63,078 nucleotides of DNA, taken from positions 1 to 63,078 of the forward strand of contig PBOJ01000123.1 in the NCBI GenBank assembly GCA_002724315.1, given 5' to 3'. The stretch's first letter is position 1. Each line of letters starts with the position of its first letter. A program made the translations under genes and the position numbers. Positions 54,278 to 62,749 of the stretch are shown here, in pieces. The stretch is from Planctomycetaceae bacterium. GTDB taxonomy: Bacteria > Planctomycetota > Planctomycetia > Planctomycetales > Planctomycetaceae. The notes under the pieces were generated by a model. The model made no database searches, had not been told where the DNA came from, and worked only from the letters and a program-made list of their open reading frames with translations.

Positions 54278-54577
54278 ATGGAAATGCAGATGAAAATGCC
54301 GAAGTTGTACGCCTTCGTCAGAGTTGCCTCTCAGATCGTCGCCGCCCTGGGATGCATCACGGGATTGGTGACCTTGTATGCCACACTCAAGCTCTTCCGC
54401 CTCAGTTTTATGTTGGGGATGGCCGAAGCGGCGATGGGCGTGTTTTTCATCGTTGGTTCCCTGGTCGTGCTGGGGCTGATTTACGGATTTCTGGCGATCG
54501 TCAAAGCCCAGGTGGATATTCGCAATGCAACGGTGCTCAGTATGCACATGACCGAGTCACCGAAAAACGTTCAGTGA
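54278..54577 (+). CDS. Small membrane protein, 99 aa
   Basis: GAAGGAG lies 6 bases before the ATG at 54278, deciding this start over upstream ones. The product begins with an unusual Met-rich segment (MEMQMKMPKLYAFVRV). It has two membrane segments (about 15-36 and 43-75, the second with GMAEAAMGVFFIVGSLVVLGLIYG) and then a short polar tail. No family recognised; a two-helix membrane subunit or regulator is possible. Confidence 0.6.
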   Translation: MEMQMKMPKLYAFVRVASQIVAALGCITGLVTLYATLKLFRLSFMLGMAEAAMGVFFIVGSLVVLGLIYGFLAIVKAQVDIRNATVLSMHMTESPKNVQ

Positions 54578-54827
54578 GAGCGAGGCCACCAGGCGCCGCC
54601 ATCGTCCTGCTTTACTGCTTTGGCGGGCAGAAGTCCGGTGTCGCTTGACCGTTTGACGGAACCGACCCCGTCGAGCAGGTGATCCGTTTCCGAGATTCCT
54701 TTGAGGCCGGCCGCTCTCACATCTTCGCCGGGAATCCCCGGTTGACACGGTCTGGTCAACATCCAGACAATGCATCGGTCTGAGGCAAATTCCATCCGTT
54801 CGGGGCGCTGCTGTGCTCTCGTTGGAC

Positions 54828-56198
54828 ATGAATCCGGCCCGATTGTGCGAAGGCGTCACTCGCCGGGAGTGGCTACGGGCCGGGGGGTTGTCCTCGATGG
54901 GACTGATGCTCCCGGACCTGCTCAGGGCCGAACAGGCCGAAAAGGAAACCTCGAGCACGTTCGGTCGAGCCAAGTCGTGCATCTTCTGCTTCATGTTCGG
55001 GGCTCCGGCCCACCAGGACATCTGGGACCTGAAGCCCGATTCGAGCGAGGAAGTTCGCGGGCCTTTCAACCCGATCAGCACCAGCGTGCCGGGAACGCAG
55101 TTCGGGGAGCACATCCCGAAAATCGCCGGCATGGCCGATCGATTTGCACTCATCCGCAGCGTCACCCATCCCGACAGCACCCACACCGTCGCGATGCACT
55201 ATATGCAGACCGGTGTGCGGCACCGGCGCCCCAACACGAACCCGACGAACCTGCCGGACGATTTTCCCTGTTTCGGTGCGACGATGAACCTGATTCATCG
55301 CCAGTCCTCGGTGCTGCCAGCCGGAGTCAGTCTCAATGCACCCGGCAACGAGATCCCGCTGGGCCACATCTTCCCGGGATTCTTCGCGGGATTCATCGGG
55401 AATCATCTCGACCCGATGTTCGTGACCGACGATCCCTCGCAGCCGGATTTCAACCCGTTTCCCACCGGTGGCATCAACGTCGGCAGACGTTTTGATGAAC
55501 GCACGTCATTGCTGGGTCGGCTGGATCAGTTGCGTCGTCGGCTCGATCACGTTCAGTCGGTGCGGAGCGTGACCCGGTTCCAGGAGAAGGCGATCCGCGT
55601 GGTCAATTCTCCGGAGGCGTTGAATGCCTTCGATCTGACCCGTGAGGCCACCGGTTTGCGAGACCAGTATGGCATGACGCCCTTTGGCCAGGGATGCTTG
55701 CTGGCACGCCGGCTGGTGGAATCCGGCGTCCGCCTGGTGACGGTCAACTGGGCTCGTGACTACGAGTCGCGAGTGGCTGATCACTGGGACACCCACCAGG
55801 ACAACTTCGTCAAACACAAGAAGCTGTTGCCGGTGTTCGACCAGGGCTATACGGCTTTGCTCGATGACCTGGAATCTCGAGGGTTGCTTGACGAGACACT
55901 CGTTGCGGTGATCGGGGAATTCGGCCGGACCCCCAAGATCAACGCCAATGCCGGTCGTGACCACTGGCCCGGGTGTTTTTCGATCACCCTGGCGGGGTCC
56001 GGCATTCGAGGTGGTTTGGTTCACGGCGCCTCGGACAGCACGGCGGCCTACCCCGTACGTGACGCCGTGAGTCCCGAAGAGGTGGCAGCCACGATTTATC
56101 ACGCGTTGGGTGTTCCTGCCGACTTCGAACTGACCGATCACCTGGGGCGACCCTTCCCGCTGACAACCGCTCGCCCGCTTCTCGGGCTCTTTGGCTGA
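54828..56198 (+). CDS. DUF1501 family protein (fifth)
   Basis: A 456-aa DUF1501 protein. The ATG at 54828 is preferred; a GTG five codons upstream is in frame. The leader has GVTRREWLRAGGLSSMGLML, twin-arginine-like. Family marks: CIFCFMFGAPAHQDIWDLKP, RFALIRSVTHPDSTHT, VTVNWARDYESRVADHWDTH, LVAVIGEFGRTPKINANAGRDHW and a late ATIYHALGVP. The central insert of the 26105 copy is shorter here. It is convergent with the M23-like gene; the 250 bases before it, after the small membrane protein, show nothing else. Confidence 0.9.
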   Translation: MNPARLCEGVTRREWLRAGGLSSMGLMLPDLLRAEQAEKETSSTFGRAKSCIFCFMFGAPAHQDIWDLKPDSSEEVRGPFNPISTSVPGTQFGEHIPKIAGMADRFALIRSVTHPDSTHTVAMHYMQTGVRHRRPNTNPTNLPDDFPCFGATMNLIHRQSSVLPAGVSLNAPGNEIPLGHIFPGFFAGFIGNHLDPMFVTDDPSQPDFNPFPTGGINVGRRFDERTSLLGRLDQLRRRLDHVQSVRSVTRFQEKAIRVVNSPEALNAFDLTREATGLRDQYGMTPFGQGCLLARRLVESGVRLVTVNWARDYESRVADHWDTHQDNFVKHKKLLPVFDQGYTALLDDLESRGLLDETLVAVIGEFGRTPKINANAGRDHWPGCFSITLAGSGIRGGLVHGASDSTAAYPVRDAVSPEEVAATIYHALGVPADFELTDHLGRPFPLTTARPLLGLFG

Positions 56199-56254
56199 CC
56201 TCGCCCGTCGGGGACGTGCGGTCCGCGGAAGGACAGTGTCGCGGACGGCGGCAC

Positions 56255-57067
56255 TCAGAGCTGCTTCTTGGCACCGGTGCCGAACGGGTTTTCGGGGGCG
56301 GACAGCCGATATCCGATGCATGGTGGGATACGGGTTGTTCCGTCCAGTCCGCGTTTTCCCCAGACGCGATGGAATCGAGCCGCGATCTCGTCCGTGAAGA
56401 TTGTGGGAGCCATGAACTGTCGTTTGCCGGTGTCCATCAGGTTGAAGTGAATGTGTGTGTGCTGAGCGAATTCTCGTCGCGGAGGAATGTACATCCGGGC
56501 GATGACGTCTCCTTTCTTCACACGCTGCCCCCGCTTGACGAGGATGAACGGTTTGTAGAAATCGGGATCACCGGGGTCGATCATCGGTTCGATGCTGTAG
56601 TGGAAATTCACGGCCGCTCCATCCTTGCGAGCGATGGTGAGTGTCACTCCGTAGCGATGATTGGCGATCCGTTTTCCGAGGGCTCTGTTGAAGATCGGAC
56701 GCAGCTTGAAATACTCGTCGATTCGGGAGACGTAGCCGTCGGCGACCGCATAGATGGCCGGGAACGCGCGGACATTCCCGGCCGGAATCGGCTTGTCGGG
56801 AATCCGGAAATAGACGTGCGCACCCGAATGCGGTTTTGTCGCATTGGTTCCCTTGTACGGGTGACCTGTTCGGACGACGTCCAGGTCGACGATGAAACGA
56901 CCGGACTTCTTCCGGTCGAATCTGGAGATGTCCGGCAACCGTTGAAGCTGGCTGTTTCGTTGCTTTCGTTGCTTTCGTGGGTTGATGTCCTGGCCAACAG
57001 TTGCGGTGGTCCAGAACAAAACGAACCCGAGAACGGACAGGCGGTGGACTGAAAGACCAATTTTCAT
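56255..57067 (-). CDS. Secreted M23-like peptidase domain protein with altered zinc site
   Basis: A 270-aa exported protein (MKIGLSVHRLSVLGFVLFWTTATVGQ). It is followed by a basic stretch (NPRKQRKQRN) and a LytM/M23-type beta fold from about 60 to 250. The second zinc motif HTHIHFNLMD (about residues 207-216) is intact. The first, normally H-x-x-x-D, reads H80-S-G-A-H84, so the Asp ligand is replaced by His. VVAVADGYV-like text (YAVADGYVSRI), VKRGQRVKKGDVIARM and GVTLTIARKDG are usual for the fold. It may still bind zinc with three His, or be a non-catalytic peptidoglycan-binding relative. Next to it, 32 bases upstream, ends the beta-helix gene, on the same strand. Confidence 0.7.
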   Translation of the reverse strand: MKIGLSVHRLSVLGFVLFWTTATVGQDINPRKQRKQRNSQLQRLPDISRFDRKKSGRFIVDLDVVRTGHPYKGTNATKPHSGAHVYFRIPDKPIPAGNVRAFPAIYAVADGYVSRIDEYFKLRPIFNRALGKRIANHRYGVTLTIARKDGAAVNFHYSIEPMIDPGDPDFYKPFILVKRGQRVKKGDVIARMYIPPRREFAQHTHIHFNLMDTGKRQFMAPTIFTDEIAARFHRVWGKRGLDGTTRIPPCIGYRLSAPENPFGTGAKKQL

Positions 57068-57099
57068 CCCGTTTGAGCCTCAAGAGAAGTTGTCGCGGT

Positions 57100-58473
57100 T
57101 TAGTGCTTCCCGTAGGTGCCGTCATCCTTGTCCTGTGCCATGGGAGGAAATGTGGCGTAGTCCTCGGGCGTCGTGTGATACCGGACCTTCAGGACATCGA
57201 AGAATTGCTCCAGTCGGTCGCTCTTGTCACGGCTGACCTGGAGCGGGTCGTGTTCACGGAAGTATTTGCTGATTGCTGCTACAGCGGCGTCAATTTCCTC
57301 GGCGGTGCGAGGGAAGAAGTCCGGCCGGACGGCTCCGGCGGCAGGCTCGGGAATTGTCGCCGCCACACCCCGCGTCTTGGGGAGGTCCAGTTTTCCGGTC
57401 CAGGTTTTGCCGCTGAGCAGGAAGTGCTGGTTGGCGGGTACGCCGAGAATCCTCGCGTCGTACTGCAGGTAGATCTTCTCGACGGTTCGCTTGGAGCGAA
57501 TCGGCGGGTAGCCGACCTGCCAGACGGGGTGTGGAGAACCGAACACGAGGTGATCGAACCGTCGCAATCGTGCCGGCAGCCATCCGTTGAATCCCACGAT
57601 GCCCTTGTCACCACCACCGACATTCCCACGCGGCCGCCAGAACACGTTGTGGTGGCACGAGTGGTTGGGACCCTGCAAGACGATGCTCCAGTAGCTTCCC
57701 GAACTGAAATTGCCGGCAATTGTGGCGCTGACCGGAGAATGCCAGCAGTGAAACCCATAACCTTCGCCGGCAACCAGCGTGTTGCCCAGCACACGCAGGT
57801 TGCGACTGTTCCACGGCAGGTCGTGTCGTATGCCACCGGCCATGTACATGCTGTGCCCGTGAGTGCCCTTTCCCTGGTGGACCATGCGATTGTCCTGGAA
57901 CAGCCAGTCGTAGGCCGGCCCCCCGGCAAATCCCGCGGCATTGAAGAACGTGCAGCCGACGATCTCGCTGTTGCGTGAACTGTAGCTGCCGCCGCCCTTC
58001 TTATGAGCGTTCGCGAAACTTCCACCGATCCACAGTCCCTGGATGCTGAGATTGTCCGACAAGCTCCAGTTGGGGCTGGCAAAGGTCTTGTCGGCCGAAA
58101 CCACCACACGTCCACTGCGGAATGACGGGTCGGCTGCCCGGTAGAGTGTCTTCTTGTCCTCGTTGGGTCCGGCCGGGCCAAAACCGCCGTGGAACAGGTA
58201 GAGACCCGGCAGAATGTTGACCACGTCGCCACCCTTGATGGTCTTGGCCGCGTGCCCGAGGGTTTTCCAGGGAGCCGCCTTGGTTCCCGGTCCGGCATCG
58301 TCTCCATCGGTGGCCACCCAGTGTTGTTTGCCCGGTTTCTCGAACGGATGTTCGAGTTGTTGATACCCCGGATAAAAGAAGCCTCGCTTGGCGACTTGAC
58401 GATCAACATCCCCGGCCGGGGAGAGTGTTGGGACTCCACACAAGATCAACAGGGGCAGCATGACGATGCGCAT
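57100..58473 (-). CDS. Secreted parallel beta-helix protein (NosD-like)
   Basis: A 457-aa exported protein. The ATG at 58473 has AAGGA 7 bases upstream and gives a signal peptide (MRIVMLPLLILCGVPTLSPAG). From about 50 the opening HWVATDGDDAGPGTKAAPWK then LGHAAKTIKGGDVVNILPG is the usual entry of planctomycete beta-helix proteins. Stacked turns follow (LSDNLSIQGLWIGGS, NSEIVGCTFFNAAGF, DWLFQDNRMVHQ, RNLRVLGNTLVAGE, TIAGNFSSGSYWSIV). The last 60 residues are helical. These folds belong to polysaccharide lyases and NosD/CASH proteins; here the catalytic residues are not evident. It lies upstream of, and in line with, the M23-like gene. Confidence 0.82.
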   Translation of the reverse strand: MRIVMLPLLILCGVPTLSPAGDVDRQVAKRGFFYPGYQQLEHPFEKPGKQHWVATDGDDAGPGTKAAPWKTLGHAAKTIKGGDVVNILPGLYLFHGGFGPAGPNEDKKTLYRAADPSFRSGRVVVSADKTFASPNWSLSDNLSIQGLWIGGSFANAHKKGGGSYSSRNSEIVGCTFFNAAGFAGGPAYDWLFQDNRMVHQGKGTHGHSMYMAGGIRHDLPWNSRNLRVLGNTLVAGEGYGFHCWHSPVSATIAGNFSSGSYWSIVLQGPNHSCHHNVFWRPRGNVGGGDKGIVGFNGWLPARLRRFDHLVFGSPHPVWQVGYPPIRSKRTVEKIYLQYDARILGVPANQHFLLSGKTWTGKLDLPKTRGVAATIPEPAAGAVRPDFFPRTAEEIDAAVAAISKYFREHDPLQVSRDKSDRLEQFFDVLKVRYHTTPEDYATFPPMAQDKDDGTYGKH

Positions 58474-58607
58474 GGTTCTGTCCTTCAAATACTGCGGAGA
58501 TCTGTGGAACGTCCGGTCCCTGTCACAGATTGGTGTTTCGCTCCGGCAAACACGGACGGGCTGGTGCCCGGCGTGCGTCCTGATGGGAACGTTCGATTCA
58601 TGGCAAT

Positions 58608-59384
58608 TTACTCGGGATTGCCGACCTGCGACAACGAGGTGAAGTCACGGTTGTTCTGGTACCACGGCCGTGATGTTCCGGTACAGGCATTGCTGACGGC
58701 GTTGTAGACCAGGTAGAGGATGGCTCGTCGCCATGGTGAAACGTTGTTGGCCGATCCGTGGACCAGGTTGCAGTGAATCAGCGCGACAGAACCCGCCGGG
58801 CCGATGAGCGGCTCGATGCCGTGCTCGTCGGCCAGTTGCTCCACGTCGGTGGTCGTGATCGCGTGCAGATCGTAACCGTGACGCGAAGATTCGGTCATCG
58901 GTTGAGAGTCCAGCAGGCCATGATTGTGCGAGCCGGGGATCAGCAACAGCGGGGAATTGACCGGCGTGCAGGCGTCCAGGAAGACGGCAGCCACGATGCA
59001 TCGAGGTTGAGCCATGCCGTCAATGGTCTTCCAGGGCGGGTAGTCCTGGTGCCAGGTCCAGGCCCCCCCCTGCCCCATGCCCATCTTGGGGTTGATCCGA
59101 CTCTGGTGCAGATAGATTTCGTCCTCGAGAATCCGGCCGACTGGTGAGACGAAATCCGGCGATGACGCCAGTCGACCGAACGGTTCGGAATACTGGTGAG
59201 CACCAAAGACCAGGCGTGCGGACGTCCCGCCGGATTCTTCACGAATGACCTCCGGGCCGCGTCGCTCGAGCACCGTCTCGAGTGCCTGCTGAAGTTCGAG
59301 AGTGCGTGCGGCTTCGAGACGGCCGGGGAAAAACAGGAATCCCTTTTCGTGGAATTCGTTCAGTTGGGGATCTGTCAGTGACAT
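58608..59384 (-). CDS. EctD-like Fe(II)/2-oxoglutarate dioxygenase (PhyH family)
   Basis: A 258-aa non-haem iron dioxygenase that hydroxylates a small molecule with O2 and 2-oxoglutarate. The iron ligands are H112 and D114 (WTWHQDYPPW) and H209 (NLVHGSANN); R219/R220 (SPWRRAILYLVYN) should bind 2-oxoglutarate. The segments YLHQSRINPKMG, SPLLLIPGSHNHG and PAGSVALIHCNLVHGS follow ectoine hydroxylase EctD closely. The EctD signature after the iron motif is altered, however (YPPWKTIDGM), so ectoine itself is not assured, and no ect genes are nearby. The start is the ATG at 59384. The Gfo/Idh gene ends 30 bases upstream, same strand. Confidence 0.85.
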   Translation of the reverse strand: MSLTDPQLNEFHEKGFLFFPGRLEAARTLELQQALETVLERRGPEVIREESGGTSARLVFGAHQYSEPFGRLASSPDFVSPVGRILEDEIYLHQSRINPKMGMGQGGAWTWHQDYPPWKTIDGMAQPRCIVAAVFLDACTPVNSPLLLIPGSHNHGLLDSQPMTESSRHGYDLHAITTTDVEQLADEHGIEPLIGPAGSVALIHCNLVHGSANNVSPWRRAILYLVYNAVSNACTGTSRPWYQNNRDFTSLSQVGNPE

Positions 59385-59414
59385 CGGCAGTCGCCATGGC
59401 AAGGCGGGAAGGTG

Positions 59415-60461
59415 TTAAGGAACCACTGTGACCGGCTGCTGAGTCTGGATCGACTCCAGCACCGCATGAGCAACGGCGAGACTTCGCGTGGCGTCGCGTG
59501 CGTCGACCAGGGGCTGGACGTCACCTCGGATGACGTCACAGAAGTGTTCGAGTTGAGTGTCGAGAGGATCTCTGGTGCCAATTTCTTCCGTGTGTCGGGT
59601 CAGAGGATGTTGCCAGCCGACGGCACTGGGGTCGTCGTGCCGCCAGATCTCCAGACGTGGAAAGGCCAGTCCACCTTCGGTACCGAGGAAGTGATAGCAG
59701 TTTTCCGTGGACTCAAAATAGAGGGGGTTTTCGTGGGTCGTGGCTTCGTAGGACCACGGGGATGGGGTGCTGTCGCAGGCCAGCAAGGTGGCGATCACGC
59801 CCGATCGGAGCGAAAGCGAGATGCTGACCGTGTCTTCGACCTCCAACTGTCGTGTCTGCGAACTGGCCTGGGCGTAGACGCGGTCGATTTCGCCGCAGAG
59901 AAAGCGAAGCGTGTCGAGTTCGTGGATCAGGTTGATCAGCACCGGCCCGCCCCCAGGCGGTCGAGATCGCCAGTCGACGTCGAAGTAGTCGTCGGGTTTC
60001 TTCAGGGCCCACATCAGTGACAGGGCGATCAGTTCGCCGATGGCGTGGTTTTCCAGCAACTGTTTCGTCCGGCGGACGGCGGTGCTGTGGCGGCGATGGT
60101 GACCAACCAGGACGGGGACTCCTGCCTGATCGGAGGCTGTCACGATGTCGTGGGCACTTTCGAGCAAGTCCGAAATTGGTTTTTCGACCAGGACGGGTAC
60201 TCCACGAGCAAGGCATTCCGATGCCAGCCGGCCGTGGGACGCGTTCGGCGTGGCGATGATCACGCCGTCCGGTGACTCCTGTTGCAGCAGGATGTCCGTG
60301 TCGGCGTAAAAGCCGCTGTTGTGTTCAGTCGCCACGTTGCGACGGTTCGGATCGTTGTCACAGATGCCAGCCAGCGAGCAAAACGAGGCCCCGGCGATCC
60401 TTTGTGCATGAGATCGCCCGACCACGCCGGCGCCAATCACGGCCAGTCGCAGAGTGGACAT
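59415..60461 (-). CDS. Gfo/Idh/MocA family oxidoreductase
   Basis: A 348-aa NAD(P)-dependent dehydrogenase of the glucose-fructose / inositol dehydrogenase family. The ATG at 60461 leads straight into the Rossmann loop LRLAVIGAGVVGRSHAQRI (residues 4-22). DGVIIATPNASHGRL and VPVLVEKPISD near 75-100 carry the conserved catalytic-site Lys in the EKP motif. The C-terminal half begins HHRRHSTAVRRTKQLLE, and GGPVLINLIHELDTLRFLCG holds the usual H-x-x-D-x-x-x-x-L. No signal peptide. It lies 30 bases upstream of the dioxygenase, so the two are likely co-transcribed. It is divergent from the M81 peptidase gene; the region between is 212 bases. Confidence 0.9.
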   Translation of the reverse strand: MSTLRLAVIGAGVVGRSHAQRIAGASFCSLAGICDNDPNRRNVATEHNSGFYADTDILLQQESPDGVIIATPNASHGRLASECLARGVPVLVEKPISDLLESAHDIVTASDQAGVPVLVGHHRRHSTAVRRTKQLLENHAIGELIALSLMWALKKPDDYFDVDWRSRPPGGGPVLINLIHELDTLRFLCGEIDRVYAQASSQTRQLEVEDTVSISLSLRSGVIATLLACDSTPSPWSYEATTHENPLYFESTENCYHFLGTEGGLAFPRLEIWRHDDPSAVGWQHPLTRHTEEIGTRDPLDTQLEHFCDVIRGDVQPLVDARDATRSLAVAHAVLESIQTQQPVTVVP

Positions 60462-60673
60462 GGGGAGGCCCCGAACGCATGAAATCAACATCTGGGAAGA
60501 GAACCAGCCCGACATCATCGTTGACCGCGAGACGGATGTCACGGACAGACGTTCGTGTCTCTCGATGGTCGTCACGATACCGTGTACAGTTCGACGTTCT
60601 CTTGCGGGTTCACGGGCGGAGGCATGACCAGGCGCGGCGCGAGAACGTGCCAAGAACTCCATTTCCATGTGAG

Positions 60674-62179
60674 ATGACAATGGGCGAACCAAAACGCCGG
60701 ATTCTGATTTTTTCCTGCATGCAGGAGGTTTCGTCGTTCAATCCTGTCCCCAGCACGATCGACGACTTCAACATCGGACACGGCCAGGAATGGCTCGACG
60801 ATCGGCGGTCCATCGACGACGAGATTGGTGGAGCTCTTTCGGTCTTCGAGGCCGAAGAGGGGATCGAGATGGTACCCACGATGGGGGCCAAGGCGATCAC
60901 CTCGGGCGGTACACTCCAGGCGGCTGACTGGGCATCGCTGAGAGATGATCTGGTCGCCTCACTGGAGGACAACTCCCGGGTCGATGCTGCCTATTTCTGT
61001 CTTCATGGAGCGATGTCCGCCGAGGGGGAACCGGATCCGGAAGGGCATTTGCTTGCCGAGGCTCGGCGGATTCTCGGCAACGACATCCCGCTGGTTGTCT
61101 CTCTGGACCTTCATGGCATCCTGACCGATCGCATGATCAGTCACAGCGATGCCATCGTGCTCTATCACACGTATCCACATGTTGACATGGGGACGACCGG
61201 TGAACGTGCCGCCCGGTTGTTGCTGAGAATCCTCGACGGGGAGGTGAGTCCGGTGACGGCTCGTGTGAAGATTCCGGCCCTGGTGCGGGGAGATGAACTG
61301 ATCACCGAATCCGGACGGTTCGGTGAGTGCATTCGTCTTTGCCAGGAGATCGAATCGTCCCCGGTTGGCCTGGCTGCCGGAATGATGATCGGCAATCCCT
61401 TCACGGATGTGCCGGACCTGAGAACCAACAGTCTCGTCGTGACCGACGGTGACGCGGAAATGGCCGAAAAACTGGCCTCGCAACTGGCCGAGTTGTTCTG
61501 GCAGTATCACGAGGCGATGCAGGTCCCGCTGCTGTCGCTGGAGGAATCGGTCGAACAGGCCCTTGGTGCCGAGGGGACGGTAGTTCTGACCGATGCGGCC
61601 GACGCGACCAGTTCGGGAGCTTCTGGCGACAGCAATGCCATCGTGGCCGCATTACTGGAAGCCGGCTACGACGGGACGGTGCTGGCACCGATTGTCGATC
61701 CGCCGGCTGTCCGGGCCGCGCTGGCTGCCGGGATTGGCGGTGAGGTCGCGGTCACCCTGGGGGGGAGTCAGGATCCCGGTCGGTTCACGCCCCTGTCGCT
61801 CAACGGCAGGGTTCGCATGCTCTCGGATGGCAATATTCGGAGTGAAACGTTTGGCCAGCATTGGCGTGCCGGAGATACGGCTGTCATCGAGTCGGAGACC
61901 GTTACCTGGGTCGTCACCACACGGCCGGTCAGCCTGTTTGACCGATCATTGTTCTATGCCCATGGCTGTGATCCTCGGCGATTCGATGCCGTGGTTGTCA
62001 AATCCCCTCACTGTGAGCCCCACATGTTTGCGGAGTGGTGTGGCCTGCTGTTGAACGTGGATGCTCCCGGTGCGACCAGCGCCAACCTGAACAGTCTCGG
62101 CCACACCTTGACGCCGCGACCGATTTTTCCGCTGGACGACGACGTCCGATTTGAGCCTCGGACAGAGCTTTTTCGGTGA
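60674..62179 (+). CDS. M81 family metallopeptidase (MlrC-like)
   Basis: A 501-aa cytoplasmic protein of the M81 / microcystinase C family. The N-terminal DUF1485 part starts RILIFSCMQEVSSFNPVPST, typical of the family. The zinc site is formed by Asp and His of LVVSLDLHGILTDRM (near 140-155) and the His of LYHTYPHVDMGTTGE (near 165). LHGAMSAEGEPDPEG is another landmark. The C-terminal MlrC domain covers about 310-490 (VVLTDAADATSSGASGD). MlrC degrades linear microcystin peptides, but relatives often accompany hydantoinase genes, and the natural role is amide hydrolysis of unknown substrate. Starts at 60674 and 60680 are equally likely. Confidence 0.88.
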   Translation: MTMGEPKRRILIFSCMQEVSSFNPVPSTIDDFNIGHGQEWLDDRRSIDDEIGGALSVFEAEEGIEMVPTMGAKAITSGGTLQAADWASLRDDLVASLEDNSRVDAAYFCLHGAMSAEGEPDPEGHLLAEARRILGNDIPLVVSLDLHGILTDRMISHSDAIVLYHTYPHVDMGTTGERAARLLLRILDGEVSPVTARVKIPALVRGDELITESGRFGECIRLCQEIESSPVGLAAGMMIGNPFTDVPDLRTNSLVVTDGDAEMAEKLASQLAELFWQYHEAMQVPLLSLEESVEQALGAEGTVVLTDAADATSSGASGDSNAIVAALLEAGYDGTVLAPIVDPPAVRAALAAGIGGEVAVTLGGSQDPGRFTPLSLNGRVRMLSDGNIRSETFGQHWRAGDTAVIESETVTWVVTTRPVSLFDRSLFYAHGCDPRRFDAVVVKSPHCEPHMFAEWCGLLLNVDAPGATSANLNSLGHTLTPRPIFPLDDDVRFEPRTELFR

Positions 62180-62186
62180 ACCGAAA
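62171..62186. terminator. Inverted repeat spanning the M81 stop codon
   Basis: TTTCGGT, GA, ACCGAAA is a perfect 7-bp inverted repeat whose left arm and spacer hold the TGA stop of the M81 gene. The tiny spacer and the lack of a T run argue against a plain terminator on the plus strand. It may be an operator for the next gene. Confidence 0.25.
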
Positions 62187-62267
62187 CCTCTGCCTATGTA
62201 GTGTAATGGTGGATTGATGCTCAACAGGCTTGGTGGTGCCTGTGGTGAAGGTGTTGGAGAGTGCAGA

Positions 62268-62738
62268 ATGGAAACACACGACCATGGCCCAAAACTGGAT
62301 CCCGAGTGGAGGGGACATCTGCGGACCATGCAGATCATTGCCGTGGCGCTTGTGCTCGGGCCAGCGGTGTTTGCGGCGGTCGTCCTGGCGACTTTCCAGG
62401 GGGCCAGCGACTCACTGGAACTTCTGGGGAAGATCGGCCTGGGATTTGCGGCCGTCACGATTGTGATGAGTGTCATTGTTCCGGGGATGATCGGAACACT
62501 GAAAGAGACCAGTTCGACGCAGCAATTCCTGGGGGTTTACCAGACTCGCCTGATCATCAAGCTCGCGCTACTCGAAGGTGCCGCCTTCATCAACATCGTT
62601 GCGTTGCAGGCGGAGCAGAGTTGGTGGTCCCTGGGAACGGCCGGGTTCGTGGTGATCCTGATGATCGCCGGTTTCCCGACCCGGTCAAAGATCGAGTTCT
62701 GGATACAGGCCCAGAAGGAAATGTCCTCGCTGGGATGA
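62268..62738 (+). CDS. Four-helix membrane protein
   Basis: A 156-aa protein with GGAGAG 8 bases before the ATG at 62268. After a soluble start of about 20 residues (METHDHGPKLDPEWRGHL) come four membrane segments: about 22-45 (IIAVALVLGPAVFAAVVLA), 55-78 (IGLGFAAVTIVMSVIVPG), 92-112 and 118-138 (GTAGFVVILMIAGF). The motif FPTRSKIEFWIQAQ closes it. I know it only as a planctomycete hypothetical type. It sits about 90 bases after the M81 gene on the same strand. Confidence 0.7.
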   Translation: METHDHGPKLDPEWRGHLRTMQIIAVALVLGPAVFAAVVLATFQGASDSLELLGKIGLGFAAVTIVMSVIVPGMIGTLKETSSTQQFLGVYQTRLIIKLALLEGAAFINIVALQAEQSWWSLGTAGFVVILMIAGFPTRSKIEFWIQAQKEMSSLG

Positions 62739-62749
62739 GCAGAACAGGT

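Noticed and set aside
58608..59384. Calling the dioxygenase ectD outright
   Set aside because: The iron motif context differs from the EctD signature and there are no ectABC genes in view, so only EctD-like is supported.
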